Source of the DNA: Verrucomicrobiota bacterium
Lineage (GTDB): Bacteria; Verrucomicrobiota; Verrucomicrobiia; Limisphaerales; UBA1100
Reading direction: 5' to 3'
Assembly: GCA_028343615.1 (NCBI GenBank)
Contig: JAOLZA010000008.1
Coordinates: 1-56,251, forward strand
DNA: 56,251 bases
Shown here: piece after piece, positions 43,411 to 51,904 of the stretch
Layout: every line of letters starts with the position of its first letter
Numbering within the stretch: position 1 is the first letter of the stretch
Notes under the pieces: model-generated
The model's database searches: none
What the model was told of the DNA's origin: nothing
What the model saw: the letters and a program-made list of their open reading frames with translations, nothing else
Program-made: the position numbers and the translations under genes

Positions 43411-44219
43411 GATTGTGCAGTGTTTGAGTTGCGTTTGCCCAGTAGATTGCCCAGTTTTTCCCGTGCGGAAAGCCGGTCAGCGGATTTGTAACGAGCGTGA
43501 GAGCGTGCCCATTCGCCATTGGATTCATAATCCCATTGGCGCATTACGCCACCTAATTCCTTGTGGAATTTCAGCGCCACATCGCCATCAAACTGATTGG
43601 CCCAGTCGCCGGAAATACCCTTGCGGAACATGTACTGCGTGCGCACGGTTTCTCCCGTTTGGCCACGCCGGCGTCGGGTGACTTTCTCAAAACTGTGCCG
43701 CGCACACGATTCTTGCAGCGCGGCATCGGTGGCTGGCACTTCGGAAAAATCCAAAATTCGCCGTAATCCGGTGGGGATATTTCGCTTCAATTCCTCAAAC
43801 GTGAGGTTCATCACATTGGTTTGATCAAGTGCCCGCCAAGAATTTGCATCGTCAAATAAATCAAGAAAATTAGATTCTTTATCCACATATTCGAGATACA
43901 ATTCGATCTCTGTTTTATCCTTATCACACAACCCTCGATGAATGGCGTCTTTAACGTGCGACACCAGCACATCACGTGGGTCACGGGTGAGGCAAATAAA
44001 CCGAAAATCATCCCGCGTCACGAAATCGCCAAAGACCTCAGGGCCACTGTGTGTCCAGTGGAATGCACGTTTGCCTGCGCCGATATCTGCCGCCAACTTT
44101 TCTAGTTCGGAAGGGCCGGAGAAAAATTCGCAGCCCGCAGCTTTCGCAAATTCTTCCAATACCGGCATCACAATGGACGCCCCAGCGTTTGGTAGGTTGT
44201 AAAAAACAACGTGTTTCAT
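43407..44219 (-). CDS. Sulfotransferase-fold protein, candidate phosphoramidate or sulfate transferase
   Basis: I start it at 44219 (MKHVVFYNLPNAGASIVMPV; 270 residues); an upstream ATG at 44372 lies inside the methyltransferase gene. The fold signature is clear: 5'-phosphate loop LPNAGAS (about residues 9-15) and the 3'-phosphate motif CLTRDPRDVLVS (about 75-86). The usual PKSGT loop has Asn in place of Lys. The protein is a close paralogue of the C-terminal half of the kinase-fusion protein in the same operon ('QYMFRKGISGDWANQFDG' versus 'QFLYRKGISGDWANHFDG'). It could transfer a group from a 3'-phosphonucleotide to a sugar. Which group is unknown. Confidence 0.78.
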   Translation of the reverse strand: MKHVVFYNLPNAGASIVMPVLEEFAKAAGCEFFSGPSELEKLAADIGAGKRAFHWTHSGPEVFGDFVTRDDFRFICLTRDPRDVLVSHVKDAIHRGLCDKDKTEIELYLEYVDKESNFLDLFDDANSWRALDQTNVMNLTFEELKRNIPTGLRRILDFSEVPATDAALQESCARHSFEKVTRRRRGQTGETVRTQYMFRKGISGDWANQFDGDVALKFHKELGGVMRQWDYESNGEWARSHARYKSADRLSAREKLGNLLGKRNSNTAQS

Positions 44220-44224
44220 ATAGA

Positions 44225-44971
44225 TCAATCTTTCAATTGTGCGGCCCACAGGCGCGTGGTGTAGCCCACTCCCAGCACTTTGCCGTGTGCCGCGGTGATC
44301 GCTTCGATGCCGCCGATGATGCCCGCGAAAGCTTCGCCCGCCTGGCGTTGTAGCGTACCGTGCGAGCGCCACGCTTCCACGTATGCCTCCGCCGGAACGC
44401 GTGCCACATACGAGGCTTCGATGAAAATCGGCTCTTCAAAAAGGTTGCTTTCGCGGATAACTTTCGTTTGGTCTTCGCGTCGCGTGCCGTAGCCGTAGCC
44501 GTCAATGCGGCTTTTGATGTAATCCTCCACCTCGGACTGCAGCGAGTGATTTAAATCACGGTGGTTCCACAAACAGGCGAACCAACCATTCGACCGCAGG
44601 ATCCGTTTCGTTTCGCGCAGGGCTTCCGGTCTGTCGGTGGTGTTAAACGAAGAGCCAAAGGTGACGGCATCAAAGGCGTTTTCCGGTTGACCGGTGGATT
44701 CGCCGGTGCCCACGTTCCATTGCACGGGTTTGTTGGCGGTGACGCGCATCCCCACTGCGCGCATTGCATCGTTGGGTTCCACAGCGACGACATTGCAGCC
44801 GCGGGCGACAAGCAGCTTAGTGAGATGCGCGGAGCCCGCACCCACGTCGCACACGGCAGCATCTTGTCGCAGCTCTGCGAGGTCACAAAAACGCACCACC
44901 GCTTCCACGGCATAGTCCGGCCGATTCAAATAATGCGGCGCAAGTTCAGTATAGTCCCATTCTGTTTTCAT
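44225..44971 (-). CDS. Class I SAM-dependent methyltransferase
   Basis: The 248-residue protein has the methyltransferase-11 layout: motif I 'AAVCDVGAGSAHLTKLLVARG' (about 38-58), acidic residue of motif II 'VVAVEPND', and 'AFDAVTFGSSFNTTD' and 'RILRSNGWFACLWNH' in the later strands. It lies one base after the kinase/sulfotransferase fusion gene. In C. jejuni, methyltransferase genes (Cj1419/Cj1420) adjoin the phosphoramidate genes and are thought to supply its O-methyl group, so a similar role is plausible but unproven. Confidence 0.85.
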   Translation of the reverse strand: MKTEWDYTELAPHYLNRPDYAVEAVVRFCDLAELRQDAAVCDVGAGSAHLTKLLVARGCNVVAVEPNDAMRAVGMRVTANKPVQWNVGTGESTGQPENAFDAVTFGSSFNTTDRPEALRETKRILRSNGWFACLWNHRDLNHSLQSEVEDYIKSRIDGYGYGTRREDQTKVIRESNLFEEPIFIEASYVARVPAEAYVEAWRSHGTLQRQAGEAFAGIIGGIEAITAAHGKVLGVGYTTRLWAAQLKD

Positions 44972-44972
44972 A

Positions 44973-46418
44973 TTAGTTTAAATCAATTCTGGGTTTGGAT
45001 TGGAAAAGGTTTTTAATTTGTTGATCTGGGTTAAAGCGCGACGGTGCGGTGAGTCCGTTGATGCGCGCGGTCATTTGTTCAAGTTGCAACATACTGGCGA
45101 ACAGAGCGCCATCGAACTGTGAACTGGGGCGTTCCTCGCGGCAACGCTGCACGTGGGCCTCGGCCCATTGGCCGGTGGGCTCGTGGCCCCAGGCGCGGAG
45201 GTATCGACCGAAGCGGCGTTGAAATAGCCGCGCGGTTTGGCCGTCGAAATGATTGGCCCAATCTCCGGAGATGCCTTTGCGGTACAGGAATTGGCCGCGA
45301 AGGGTGTGCCCGTTTTCCCCGCGCGCCCGCCCGGTGATTTGCTCGAAACTGTGTTTTTGGCAAAGCGTATTTTGGGCCGTGGGACTGGCGGGGATACCGG
45401 TGAATTCCAATAGTTGACGCACAGTGGTTGGGACATCCTTTTTCATTGCCTCAAAATCCAACTGAAAAACATTGGGCTGCTCCAGCGCGCGCCAGGTGTG
45501 GGCTTGCTCGAACCACTGATTGAAGCCAGACCGAATGGCTTCCTGGAAAAGTTGGTGCTCGGGTTTTCCTTCGTGCAGTTCCGCTCGGATGATGTCTTTT
45601 ATGTAAGAAACTAACACATCGCGCGGATCACGGATGAGGCAAATAAATCGGACATCCTCGCGTTCGAGTTCGGCGGCGAATGTTTCCAGCGGATGATGGG
45701 TCCAGTGGAAAACGGGGTCACCCGATTCCAGCAGCGAATGGAAACGATGCGTTTCGGCGGGGCTGGCGAGGTTGGCGTAGCCGTGGGCTTCGGCGAGGGT
45801 TTCGAGAATGGGTATCAGCGCGGAGGCACCGGAGTTGGGGAGGTTGTAAAATACCACGTGCGGCCGTTGCGAAAGCGAATGCAGGCCGAGGGCGGAACGC
45901 AGGAGTTCATTTGCCAATTCGGTTGCCGACCGCAGTGGTGGGTTATTGTTCAGCACTAAATCGGGTTGGGCGGGGCGATCGTATTCGAGGTCGAAGCCGG
46001 CCACGTTTTTGACCTCTCCGCGGGCGGCTCGGCTATAAAGGCCGCAGGCGTCGCGTTGGCATAACTCAGCCCAGTCGACATTCACCCAAGTTTCAAAATA
46101 ATTCGGCAAATGCGCACGGTTCCATTCGTGGATTTCGTGAAAGAGCGACATCGTGGGCACGATGACAGTTTGCCCTTGATTGGCGAGCAACTGTGCTAGG
46201 CGGCTGATGCGGTACGCATTGGCAAGGCGACTGGTGACGTCGTGGCCGGTTTTGGAATCAGCTATGGCGGCGCGCACGGCATCGCCATCGAGCACCACGG
46301 GGATCTCGCCATTCGCACGCAGTATCTCGGCGGTCGCATTGGCAATGGTGCTTTTGCCGGAGCCGGAAAGTCCGGTGATCCAAAGCACGCGGCCTTCTTT
46401 GTTTGCGTTTTCGGTCAT
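44973..46418 (-). CDS. APS-kinase-like kinase fused to a sulfotransferase-fold domain
   Basis: The 481-residue protein has two domains. Residues 1-175 are CysC/APS-kinase-like: P-loop GLSGSGKST (16-24), DGDAVR, and 'RDACGLYSRAARGEVKNVAGFDLEYDRP'. Residues about 187-450 are a sulfotransferase fold: LPNSGAS loop with Asn for the usual Lys, 3'-phosphate motif CLIRDPRDVLVS (about 255-266). The kinase family includes Cj1415 of C. jejuni, which phosphorylates the 3'-OH of CDP-phosphoramidate. The neighbouring three genes match Cj1416-Cj1418. I infer that one polypeptide makes the 3'-phosphonucleotide donor and uses it. Ordinary PAPS synthesis and sulfation is the alternative. Confidence 0.85.
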   Translation of the reverse strand: MTENANKEGRVLWITGLSGSGKSTIANATAEILRANGEIPVVLDGDAVRAAIADSKTGHDVTSRLANAYRISRLAQLLANQGQTVIVPTMSLFHEIHEWNRAHLPNYFETWVNVDWAELCQRDACGLYSRAARGEVKNVAGFDLEYDRPAQPDLVLNNNPPLRSATELANELLRSALGLHSLSQRPHVVFYNLPNSGASALIPILETLAEAHGYANLASPAETHRFHSLLESGDPVFHWTHHPLETFAAELEREDVRFICLIRDPRDVLVSYIKDIIRAELHEGKPEHQLFQEAIRSGFNQWFEQAHTWRALEQPNVFQLDFEAMKKDVPTTVRQLLEFTGIPASPTAQNTLCQKHSFEQITGRARGENGHTLRGQFLYRKGISGDWANHFDGQTARLFQRRFGRYLRAWGHEPTGQWAEAHVQRCREERPSSQFDGALFASMLQLEQMTARINGLTAPSRFNPDQQIKNLFQSKPRIDLN

Positions 46419-47194
46419 GCGGTTACAGCAGTCTCAGCGGCATCCCAGCGCCAATCATGTTCCCAATTGGGCCGCTCGAGTCGTTCTTCGTACAGGCGCA
46501 GGTCAGTTTCGCTATCCACTTCGCACCATCGACCTTGAGTAGGGGTGGTGTTGATTTTCGCGCCGGCTTCGAGCAATAGCTGGAGCAGTGATGTCATATC
46601 CAGCCGGTCACGTCGCGCCTTGGGCAGGTCTTCGAGGATCACCTCGATGCGGCGCCAACCGGCTGGAGAAATTTTGAGTAGGCCCATATATTGACCTTCG
46701 ATATCGGTGACTTCAGCCGCGCGATCTCCGATGGATTGCAGCGCGCCATTGTCGGTTAGGCGGAAGGTTTCGGCATCTACCAGCGGATCGGAAAAGCGTT
46801 TGCGCCAAAGCGGCAACCATTCCTCATCATAACTGATGACCAATTCGCCGGGGTTAAAAATAAGTTGTTCAAGAATGGCTGGGTGATAAACGATGTCGGA
46901 ATAAGACACGATACAGTCATCGCGCTGGAGCCATTGGCTGGCGCAGGCTAGGGTGCTAACCATGTTGGTGCGCGCCCATTCTGGGTTTTCAAACCAAATG
47001 CAATCGGTGGGGTTAAGCGATTCGGCGAGGTAACCGCGCACGATGGCTATGTCGCGAATGCCGGCGGCGCGCAGTGCTCCCAGTTGCCATTCGAGCAATG
47101 TGCGTCCGGCAAAGGGTGTGAGGCATTTCGGGTGATCTTCGGTGAGCCCCCCCATTCGGGAGCCGCGACCGGCTGCTAAAATGATTGCGCGCAT
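46415..47194 (-). CDS. Nucleotidyltransferase, Cj1416-like (CTP:phosphoglutamine cytidylyltransferase candidate)
   Basis: The 259-residue protein has the sugar-nucleotidyltransferase fold: signature MRAIILAAGRGSRMGGLTED with 'HPKCLTPFAGRTLLEWQL', the 'CIVSYSDIVYHPAIL' metal-binding strand and 'WCEVDSETDLRLYEER' near the end. The LicC-like subgroup uses CTP. In C. jejuni Cj1416 (similar length) makes L-gamma-glutamyl-CDP-amidate from CTP and amide-phosphorylated glutamine. Here it sits between the amidotransferase (3-base gap) and the APS-kinase-like gene (4-base overlap), the same order as Cj1417-Cj1416-Cj1415. Confidence 0.8.
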   Translation of the reverse strand: MRAIILAAGRGSRMGGLTEDHPKCLTPFAGRTLLEWQLGALRAAGIRDIAIVRGYLAESLNPTDCIWFENPEWARTNMVSTLACASQWLQRDDCIVSYSDIVYHPAILEQLIFNPGELVISYDEEWLPLWRKRFSDPLVDAETFRLTDNGALQSIGDRAAEVTDIEGQYMGLLKISPAGWRRIEVILEDLPKARRDRLDMTSLLQLLLEAGAKINTTPTQGRWCEVDSETDLRLYEERLERPNWEHDWRWDAAETAVTA

Positions 47195-47197
47195 TTT

Positions 47198-47842
47198 TTA
47201 TTCCTTCCAACCTAAAGTGGTACACAGCAGGTTTCGGTCCAGTTGCGACTGCAAGTTATCCCCATCACGTTCGGGATGCCATTGCACGGCGGCGATGGGC
47301 GCGGCACGGTGGCGCACCGCCTCCACGCAGCCATCATCGCTAGCGGCCAGCAGTTCAAGCGATGGAGCCAGTGTGTTCGCCGGCACGGCCCAGTTGTGAA
47401 ATGAATTAACCGTGGTGAGCCCGGGCGCATCGAATTCCAGTAGATCTGTTCGCAAATGCACGGTATGTTTTTGGGCCAAATGTGTTTTGGGCTCGCATCG
47501 CCGCAGTGCGCCTCCTCCGCGTTGTTGCAGCATTTGCATCCCGCGGCACACGCCGAAAATCGGCAGCGCGTTGCACACGGCGTGGTCGATCACAGTATTC
47601 TCAGTTTTGTCGCGAATGGGGCAACTGCCGAGGTCATTACCGCCGGACAAAATAAATCCATCGAGCTGCCAATACTGGATGAAATCCACCACCGCCGCGC
47701 CGAGGTTCGGGATGGGCATCCACGCCACATCCGGTGCGAGCGCGGCCATATAGCGCGCCCAATCCTGAGCCAAGCAATCGCGCGGTTCACCAGAACCGGC
47801 GGCTTGTCCCACTCTCATTGTAATGCCAATACGTTCAGCCAT
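47198..47842 (-). CDS. Class I glutamine amidotransferase-type hydrolase, Cj1417-like
   Basis: I start it at 47842 (MAERIGITMRVGQ), overlapping the upstream stop by 8 bases; 214 residues. It has the peptidase C26/GATase fold: FILSGGNDLG oxyanion segment, nucleophile Cys99 in FGVCRGMQM, and the His189/Glu191 pair in AVQWHPERD. In C. jejuni Cj1417 hydrolyses gamma-glutamyl-CDP-amidate to CDP-phosphoramidate and glutamate. No synthase partner domain is fused or adjacent, which fits a stand-alone hydrolase. Confidence 0.82.
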   Translation of the reverse strand: MAERIGITMRVGQAAGSGEPRDCLAQDWARYMAALAPDVAWMPIPNLGAAVVDFIQYWQLDGFILSGGNDLGSCPIRDKTENTVIDHAVCNALPIFGVCRGMQMLQQRGGGALRRCEPKTHLAQKHTVHLRTDLLEFDAPGLTTVNSFHNWAVPANTLAPSLELLAASDDGCVEAVRHRAAPIAAVQWHPERDGDNLQSQLDRNLLCTTLGWKE

Positions 47843-50324
47843 AAATTGGTCGGAGTAATTTTGCCGCACCATCGAGCTCCACTCGGTTGGCGGCGGCAAT
47901 ACGTTCAAAAGTTTGTTCGCCCACACCAATAGCTGCGGGCAGGCCGAGCTCGGCACAGCGAATGGTCATATGGCTGTTGGCACCGCCGAACTTGCTGACG
48001 AGCCCGGCGATGTTGCGCGTGAAAATCCAGTCGAATCCAGGGTCGGCATTTTCGATGCAAATGATGCGCCCGCTCAGTTGGCCGTGGCCGCGGGATTGAT
48101 TGCCCAGCCGTAGTGGCTCACCTTCCACGTGGCGGTTGCCGACAAAGTTGGGCGCGCTACGGTGCAGCGGCACTACATAGAAATCACCTGGATCTCGGAT
48201 GAGATAACCGAGGCGAATGCCATCCACGTTTTCCTGTTCGCGTCGGCGCTGTTCGACGAGATCCTCAAAGTGCAGCTCGGGATCGTTGAGTACCGGGCTG
48301 ACGAGGTGATTGAGCAAATCCTGCACCGTGAGATGCGAGAGAGCGTCGCGGTCCAGCCGCGTGTCGCTGCCCCAATGCGCGATCAGCTCAAGAGCATCGG
48401 AGAGATGTCGCGTGAAAATAAATTTGGCGCGTTCGCGCTCGGTAATGGCTTTCCGAGCGTACTCGATGAATTGCCCAGGCTCCACTTCCGGCATTCCCGC
48501 CCCGACAAAAAGTTCCTGAAATAATTGCGCCTCTGCTCCCGTGAGCGGGAAAACCGCATCGCTCGTCGCCGGCTCAGGCTGAGCGGTGGCGGCGAACAAA
48601 TCATCGCGTTGATCGTAACGCGGCGAAGTGATGTCATACGTGCCTGGGCGCAAATGACCGTACTTGGCCAGAAATTCCGGGCGCCGTCGCGGTTCCGTGA
48701 GGGCTTGAGTAAAGTCGCCGGTGAAATCCGCCGTAACCGTGCGGAGCGTGCGCTTGAAGGCCGCCAGCCGTTGCTCCGAAAGCGCGCCGCGTGTGACGGC
48801 CGAACGCAAAATCGCTTCCGCCATAAATGCGTGTCGTGCAATCACCGAAAAAGGTTGAGTGCCCAGCGTGCGGCATTCTTCCAGCAGCGTTGGCAGCAGC
48901 GCCAAATCGTTGAGTGAGCGTCGCTGGGTTTGCAACGCCTCGAGTTGCTGGATGTTTTTCAGTGCCCTCGGCAACGAAGCTTCGGGCGTAAGATTAAGAT
49001 TGGCTGCGGTAATTTTCGCGAGTTGAATTCGGTAATCAAGAAACTCATCCGGCTCGAGCACATCGCCGTAGCGGCTTTGGAAATCTTCGTCGAAATTAAA
49101 ATCTAACACCGTCTGCGCCACTTCAAATTCCACTTTGTCATGCAGCTTGGGATTGGTCTCCAGCCGATCCATCCAGGCATCAACCAGTCGCTCACGTGTT
49201 TCGGTGGGCAAGCCGACGGGTAGGAAGGAATTGAAACTCGCACGCACATCGATGTACGGCTGTCCGCCAAGCGTGAGCATCAGCGGCGTACTAGGCACCG
49301 GTTGGTAGCCCATCTCCGCGCGGGCTTCCTGCCAAATAGAATCGGTGATGAGATGCCGGTACAGAGAAATCGCTAGCGGCCGCGGGCGCGTGCCGATGAT
49401 TTCAGCGGGGTTCCAATCCGGCATCTGCCCGAGAATGGTGCGCGCACCAGCCAAGTTTTTGCGCGGTTGGGAGTGGCGCGTGAAGAATTCGCCCGCCTGA
49501 AATAATACCTCGCTTACGTGACGGCTGATGCGGCGGTTCCAGTTTTCCTGCACCGTGATGCGCCGCACTTGCAGTAAATGCAATTGGCCATCGCGAGTTT
49601 TTGCAAATTCAATATCCAACGGTGTGCCGCGATCGCACAAGCCTTCGAGCTCGCGCGCCAGCTCCAGTAACTCCGCCACGCGCGGCGAATCGACGTGGTC
49701 GGTGACATAATCGCGATGCACCAAAACCGTTTTATTGACCACGCTGCCGCCGGTAATGGTATCGGTCTTGCCGGTTTCATCATCGTAATTCAGCACATAA
49801 TAGGGCGCGCCGCTGTCCAGCTCGTGTGTCATAATTACGCCACTCAAAGTCACATCCGTCACCATCGTCATCACCAGGACTTGGTTTTCCGGACACTCAT
49901 CCATCGACTCGATGACCTCTTCCACCGCGCTCCACACCGCGCGCGGCTGACTGCTGTCCACGTCCAGACACGAGGCAAATGCTCCTGCTTGTGATTGCTG
50001 CTCACCGTCCTCATTTACCGCGCTGCTGCGGAACACCACTTGCCCGCCGTCAAATCGCGCGGCAATTTCCTGAGTGATTTCCACTGGTAACGCTGACCAC
50101 TCCGCCACGGTAAAACTAATGAGCTTCGGTACCACCGCCTTTTTCACCAACGGCTGCAATGCCGTGAGTGTGTCTGATTTCGTACCAAAACTTCCCAACA
50201 CCGTTGGAGTCAACGAGGCCACAGTCACAGGCGATGCAAAGGGCGCGGACACCGCGAAATCCTCAAGCAAATCTGCGCTTGAGGACTCGGTCTCCGTGCG
50301 GAGGTCTTGGCAGGCGATTGTCAT
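47835..50324 (-). CDS. PEP-synthase-like kinase, candidate L-glutamine kinase (Cj1418-like)
   Basis: The 829-residue protein has a PPDK/PEP-synthase ATP-binding domain (about 55-260; VVFRSSAVNEDGEQQSQAGA, 'PLDIEFAKTRDGQLHLLQVRRITV'), a middle helical domain and a C-terminal swivelling phosphohistidine domain (about 745-829; 'GLVSKFGGANSHMTIRCAELGLPAAIGVG' with the catalytic His). The chain ends right after the His domain and lacks the C-terminal TIM barrel that binds PEP in true PEP synthases. This truncated layout and length are those of Cj1418 (about 770 residues), which phosphorylates the amide nitrogen of glutamine, the first step of phosphoramidate synthesis. Pathway assignment comes mainly from the four-gene context. 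Confidence 0.82.
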   Translation of the reverse strand: MTIACQDLRTETESSSADLLEDFAVSAPFASPVTVASLTPTVLGSFGTKSDTLTALQPLVKKAVVPKLISFTVAEWSALPVEITQEIAARFDGGQVVFRSSAVNEDGEQQSQAGAFASCLDVDSSQPRAVWSAVEEVIESMDECPENQVLVMTMVTDVTLSGVIMTHELDSGAPYYVLNYDDETGKTDTITGGSVVNKTVLVHRDYVTDHVDSPRVAELLELARELEGLCDRGTPLDIEFAKTRDGQLHLLQVRRITVQENWNRRISRHVSEVLFQAGEFFTRHSQPRKNLAGARTILGQMPDWNPAEIIGTRPRPLAISLYRHLITDSIWQEARAEMGYQPVPSTPLMLTLGGQPYIDVRASFNSFLPVGLPTETRERLVDAWMDRLETNPKLHDKVEFEVAQTVLDFNFDEDFQSRYGDVLEPDEFLDYRIQLAKITAANLNLTPEASLPRALKNIQQLEALQTQRRSLNDLALLPTLLEECRTLGTQPFSVIARHAFMAEAILRSAVTRGALSEQRLAAFKRTLRTVTADFTGDFTQALTEPRRRPEFLAKYGHLRPGTYDITSPRYDQRDDLFAATAQPEPATSDAVFPLTGAEAQLFQELFVGAGMPEVEPGQFIEYARKAITERERAKFIFTRHLSDALELIAHWGSDTRLDRDALSHLTVQDLLNHLVSPVLNDPELHFEDLVEQRRREQENVDGIRLGYLIRDPGDFYVVPLHRSAPNFVGNRHVEGEPLRLGNQSRGHGQLSGRIICIENADPGFDWIFTRNIAGLVSKFGGANSHMTIRCAELGLPAAIGVGEQTFERIAAANRVELDGAAKLLRPIYG

Positions 50325-50331
50325 AGAAGAA

Positions 50332-51891
50332 TCATGCGAGGCAGGTTTCCGGTGCTTCAGTTTCCAGCAATTGACGGGGCAGGGGGACTTTGGCCATGTC
50401 CTCCACGTTCAAGCGCTGGGCACCCCCGAATTTTCTCTCAACTAAATTGAGATAATCGGGGTTGGTGAAATAAGTCTGCCACGCATCATCGCGAAAGCGT
50501 ACCACCTCGGCGGCACTCAAGTGCTTCGTGGGCAGCGGTTGGCTTTCGTACGACAAAAATGCGTAGCCTTCATAATTAGTTGGCAGCGGCCAGTCGTTTT
50601 GTTTGGCTTCGTGATACAACGGGCTGCCGGGCAGGGCTTGGCATGGGTACATATTGGCCATCTCGGTGTTCAGCTCCAACGCGAGGTCGAGCGTTTGTTG
50701 CATCGTCTCGTGGGTATCATCCGGGAAACCATAAATGTAATTGGAAATGATGTTTATATCCGCCTCGCTGATTTCGCGCGCCACTTCGCGGATGTTGATG
50801 TCCTTAAACGACCCCTTGGATACTTCGCGCCGTACTGCTTGGTTGCCGGCTTCGACGCCGAGCGCCAGCCAGCCGATGCCCGAACGCTTAAAAAGATCGA
50901 GATACTTCGGGCGTACTGTATCGATACGCGAGTACGCCCACATCCGGAGCTGCAATTCGCGGTCGATGATGTTATTGAGCAATGGCTCGAAGTACCGTTT
51001 GTCTAGGAAAAACATTTCATCAGAAATACGCAACGTCTCTACACCGAGATTGGCGAGTGTCTCGAATTCTTTCGTGATGAAGTCCGGCGACCAATAACGC
51101 ATTTTGCGTGAGTCCGACGAGTTGATGCTATCGCCGTTGTCCTCGCGGTTCACGATATTGATCATACAGAAATTGCAGGCAAATCGGCAGCCGAGCGAAG
51201 TGTAAATCGCCGCAAACGGCGTACGCTTGGTGTGATCAAACTCCGCGTGCCAAAAATGCGCGCGATATAAATCTAGGGGCTGCTTGTCGTATGGCAGCAA
51301 ATCCCACGCGTACCCCGGCAGATCGATATCCATCCGTTCCTGCGGTACCACGCGCTCCGGCGCATTCAGCCATGGCCGTCCGTGCAGCTTGTGGCCGACG
51401 CCCTTTACCTTCGCGACCTCGTCATCGAGATTGGACCGCAACAAATTTTGCACCGCATAAACACCTTCATTGAGCAGCACAAAATCAATGCTGTTTTCCG
51501 CCAACACTTCCAACGGCAGCGCGCTCGTGTGCGAACCGACGATGGCGATTTTGTATTCCGGATAAGTCGCTTTCAAACCACGCGCCAACGCGATGGCACC
51601 GATCATATTTGTGGTGCCGGAATTCGGGTTCTGCCCGTAAACCGTCAGGCAAACCAAACGCGGATTGGCTTCGTCGATGCGCTGAACCGATTGCTCGAGT
51701 GTCAAGCGCTCTGCGCCCGTGTCCAAAATCGCCGCTTCAAACCCGTTGCTCCGACAGGCCTGCGCGAGCAGCAACGCCCACGTGGGCGTCTCAATGGCCG
51801 AATATTTTTTGGCCAATTCCTGATACGCCTTTGCCGATGAATCGGGCGAGACGAACAGCACGTCAAGTTGTTTGTTCAAAGATTTAATCAT
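50332..51891 (-). CDS. B12-binding-type radical SAM protein
   Basis: The 519-residue protein has an N-terminal cobalamin-binding-like Rossmann region (about 8-165) and a radical SAM core with C-X3-C-X2-C as CRFACNFC (about residues 228-235), then 'RISDEMFFLDKRYFEPLL' and 'GIGWLALGVEAGNQAVRREVSKG', typical of the B12-binding subfamily. A roughly 150-residue C-terminal extension follows. These enzymes often methylate unactivated carbon or phosphorus, or rearrange substrates. In this operon it might alkylate the sugar or the phosphoramidate group, but substrate is not visible. It sits 13 bases after the dehydratase gene. Confidence 0.85.
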   Translation of the reverse strand: MIKSLNKQLDVLFVSPDSSAKAYQELAKKYSAIETPTWALLLAQACRSNGFEAAILDTGAERLTLEQSVQRIDEANPRLVCLTVYGQNPNSGTTNMIGAIALARGLKATYPEYKIAIVGSHTSALPLEVLAENSIDFVLLNEGVYAVQNLLRSNLDDEVAKVKGVGHKLHGRPWLNAPERVVPQERMDIDLPGYAWDLLPYDKQPLDLYRAHFWHAEFDHTKRTPFAAIYTSLGCRFACNFCMINIVNREDNGDSINSSDSRKMRYWSPDFITKEFETLANLGVETLRISDEMFFLDKRYFEPLLNNIIDRELQLRMWAYSRIDTVRPKYLDLFKRSGIGWLALGVEAGNQAVRREVSKGSFKDINIREVAREISEADINIISNYIYGFPDDTHETMQQTLDLALELNTEMANMYPCQALPGSPLYHEAKQNDWPLPTNYEGYAFLSYESQPLPTKHLSAAEVVRFRDDAWQTYFTNPDYLNLVERKFGGAQRLNVEDMAKVPLPRQLLETEAPETCLA

Positions 51892-51904
51892 CGTTTTATC
51901 GTCG

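Noticed and set aside
43407-44372. Longer start (44372) for the sulfotransferase-like gene
   Set aside because: The extension is the shadow of the methyltransferase C-terminus, Arg/His-rich, and the fold signature starts at MKHVVFYNLP (44219).
47835-50324. Reading as a phosphoenolpyruvate synthase of central metabolism
   Set aside because: The C-terminal PEP-binding barrel is missing, and the gene is locked in a glycan operon next to Cj1415-Cj1417-like genes.
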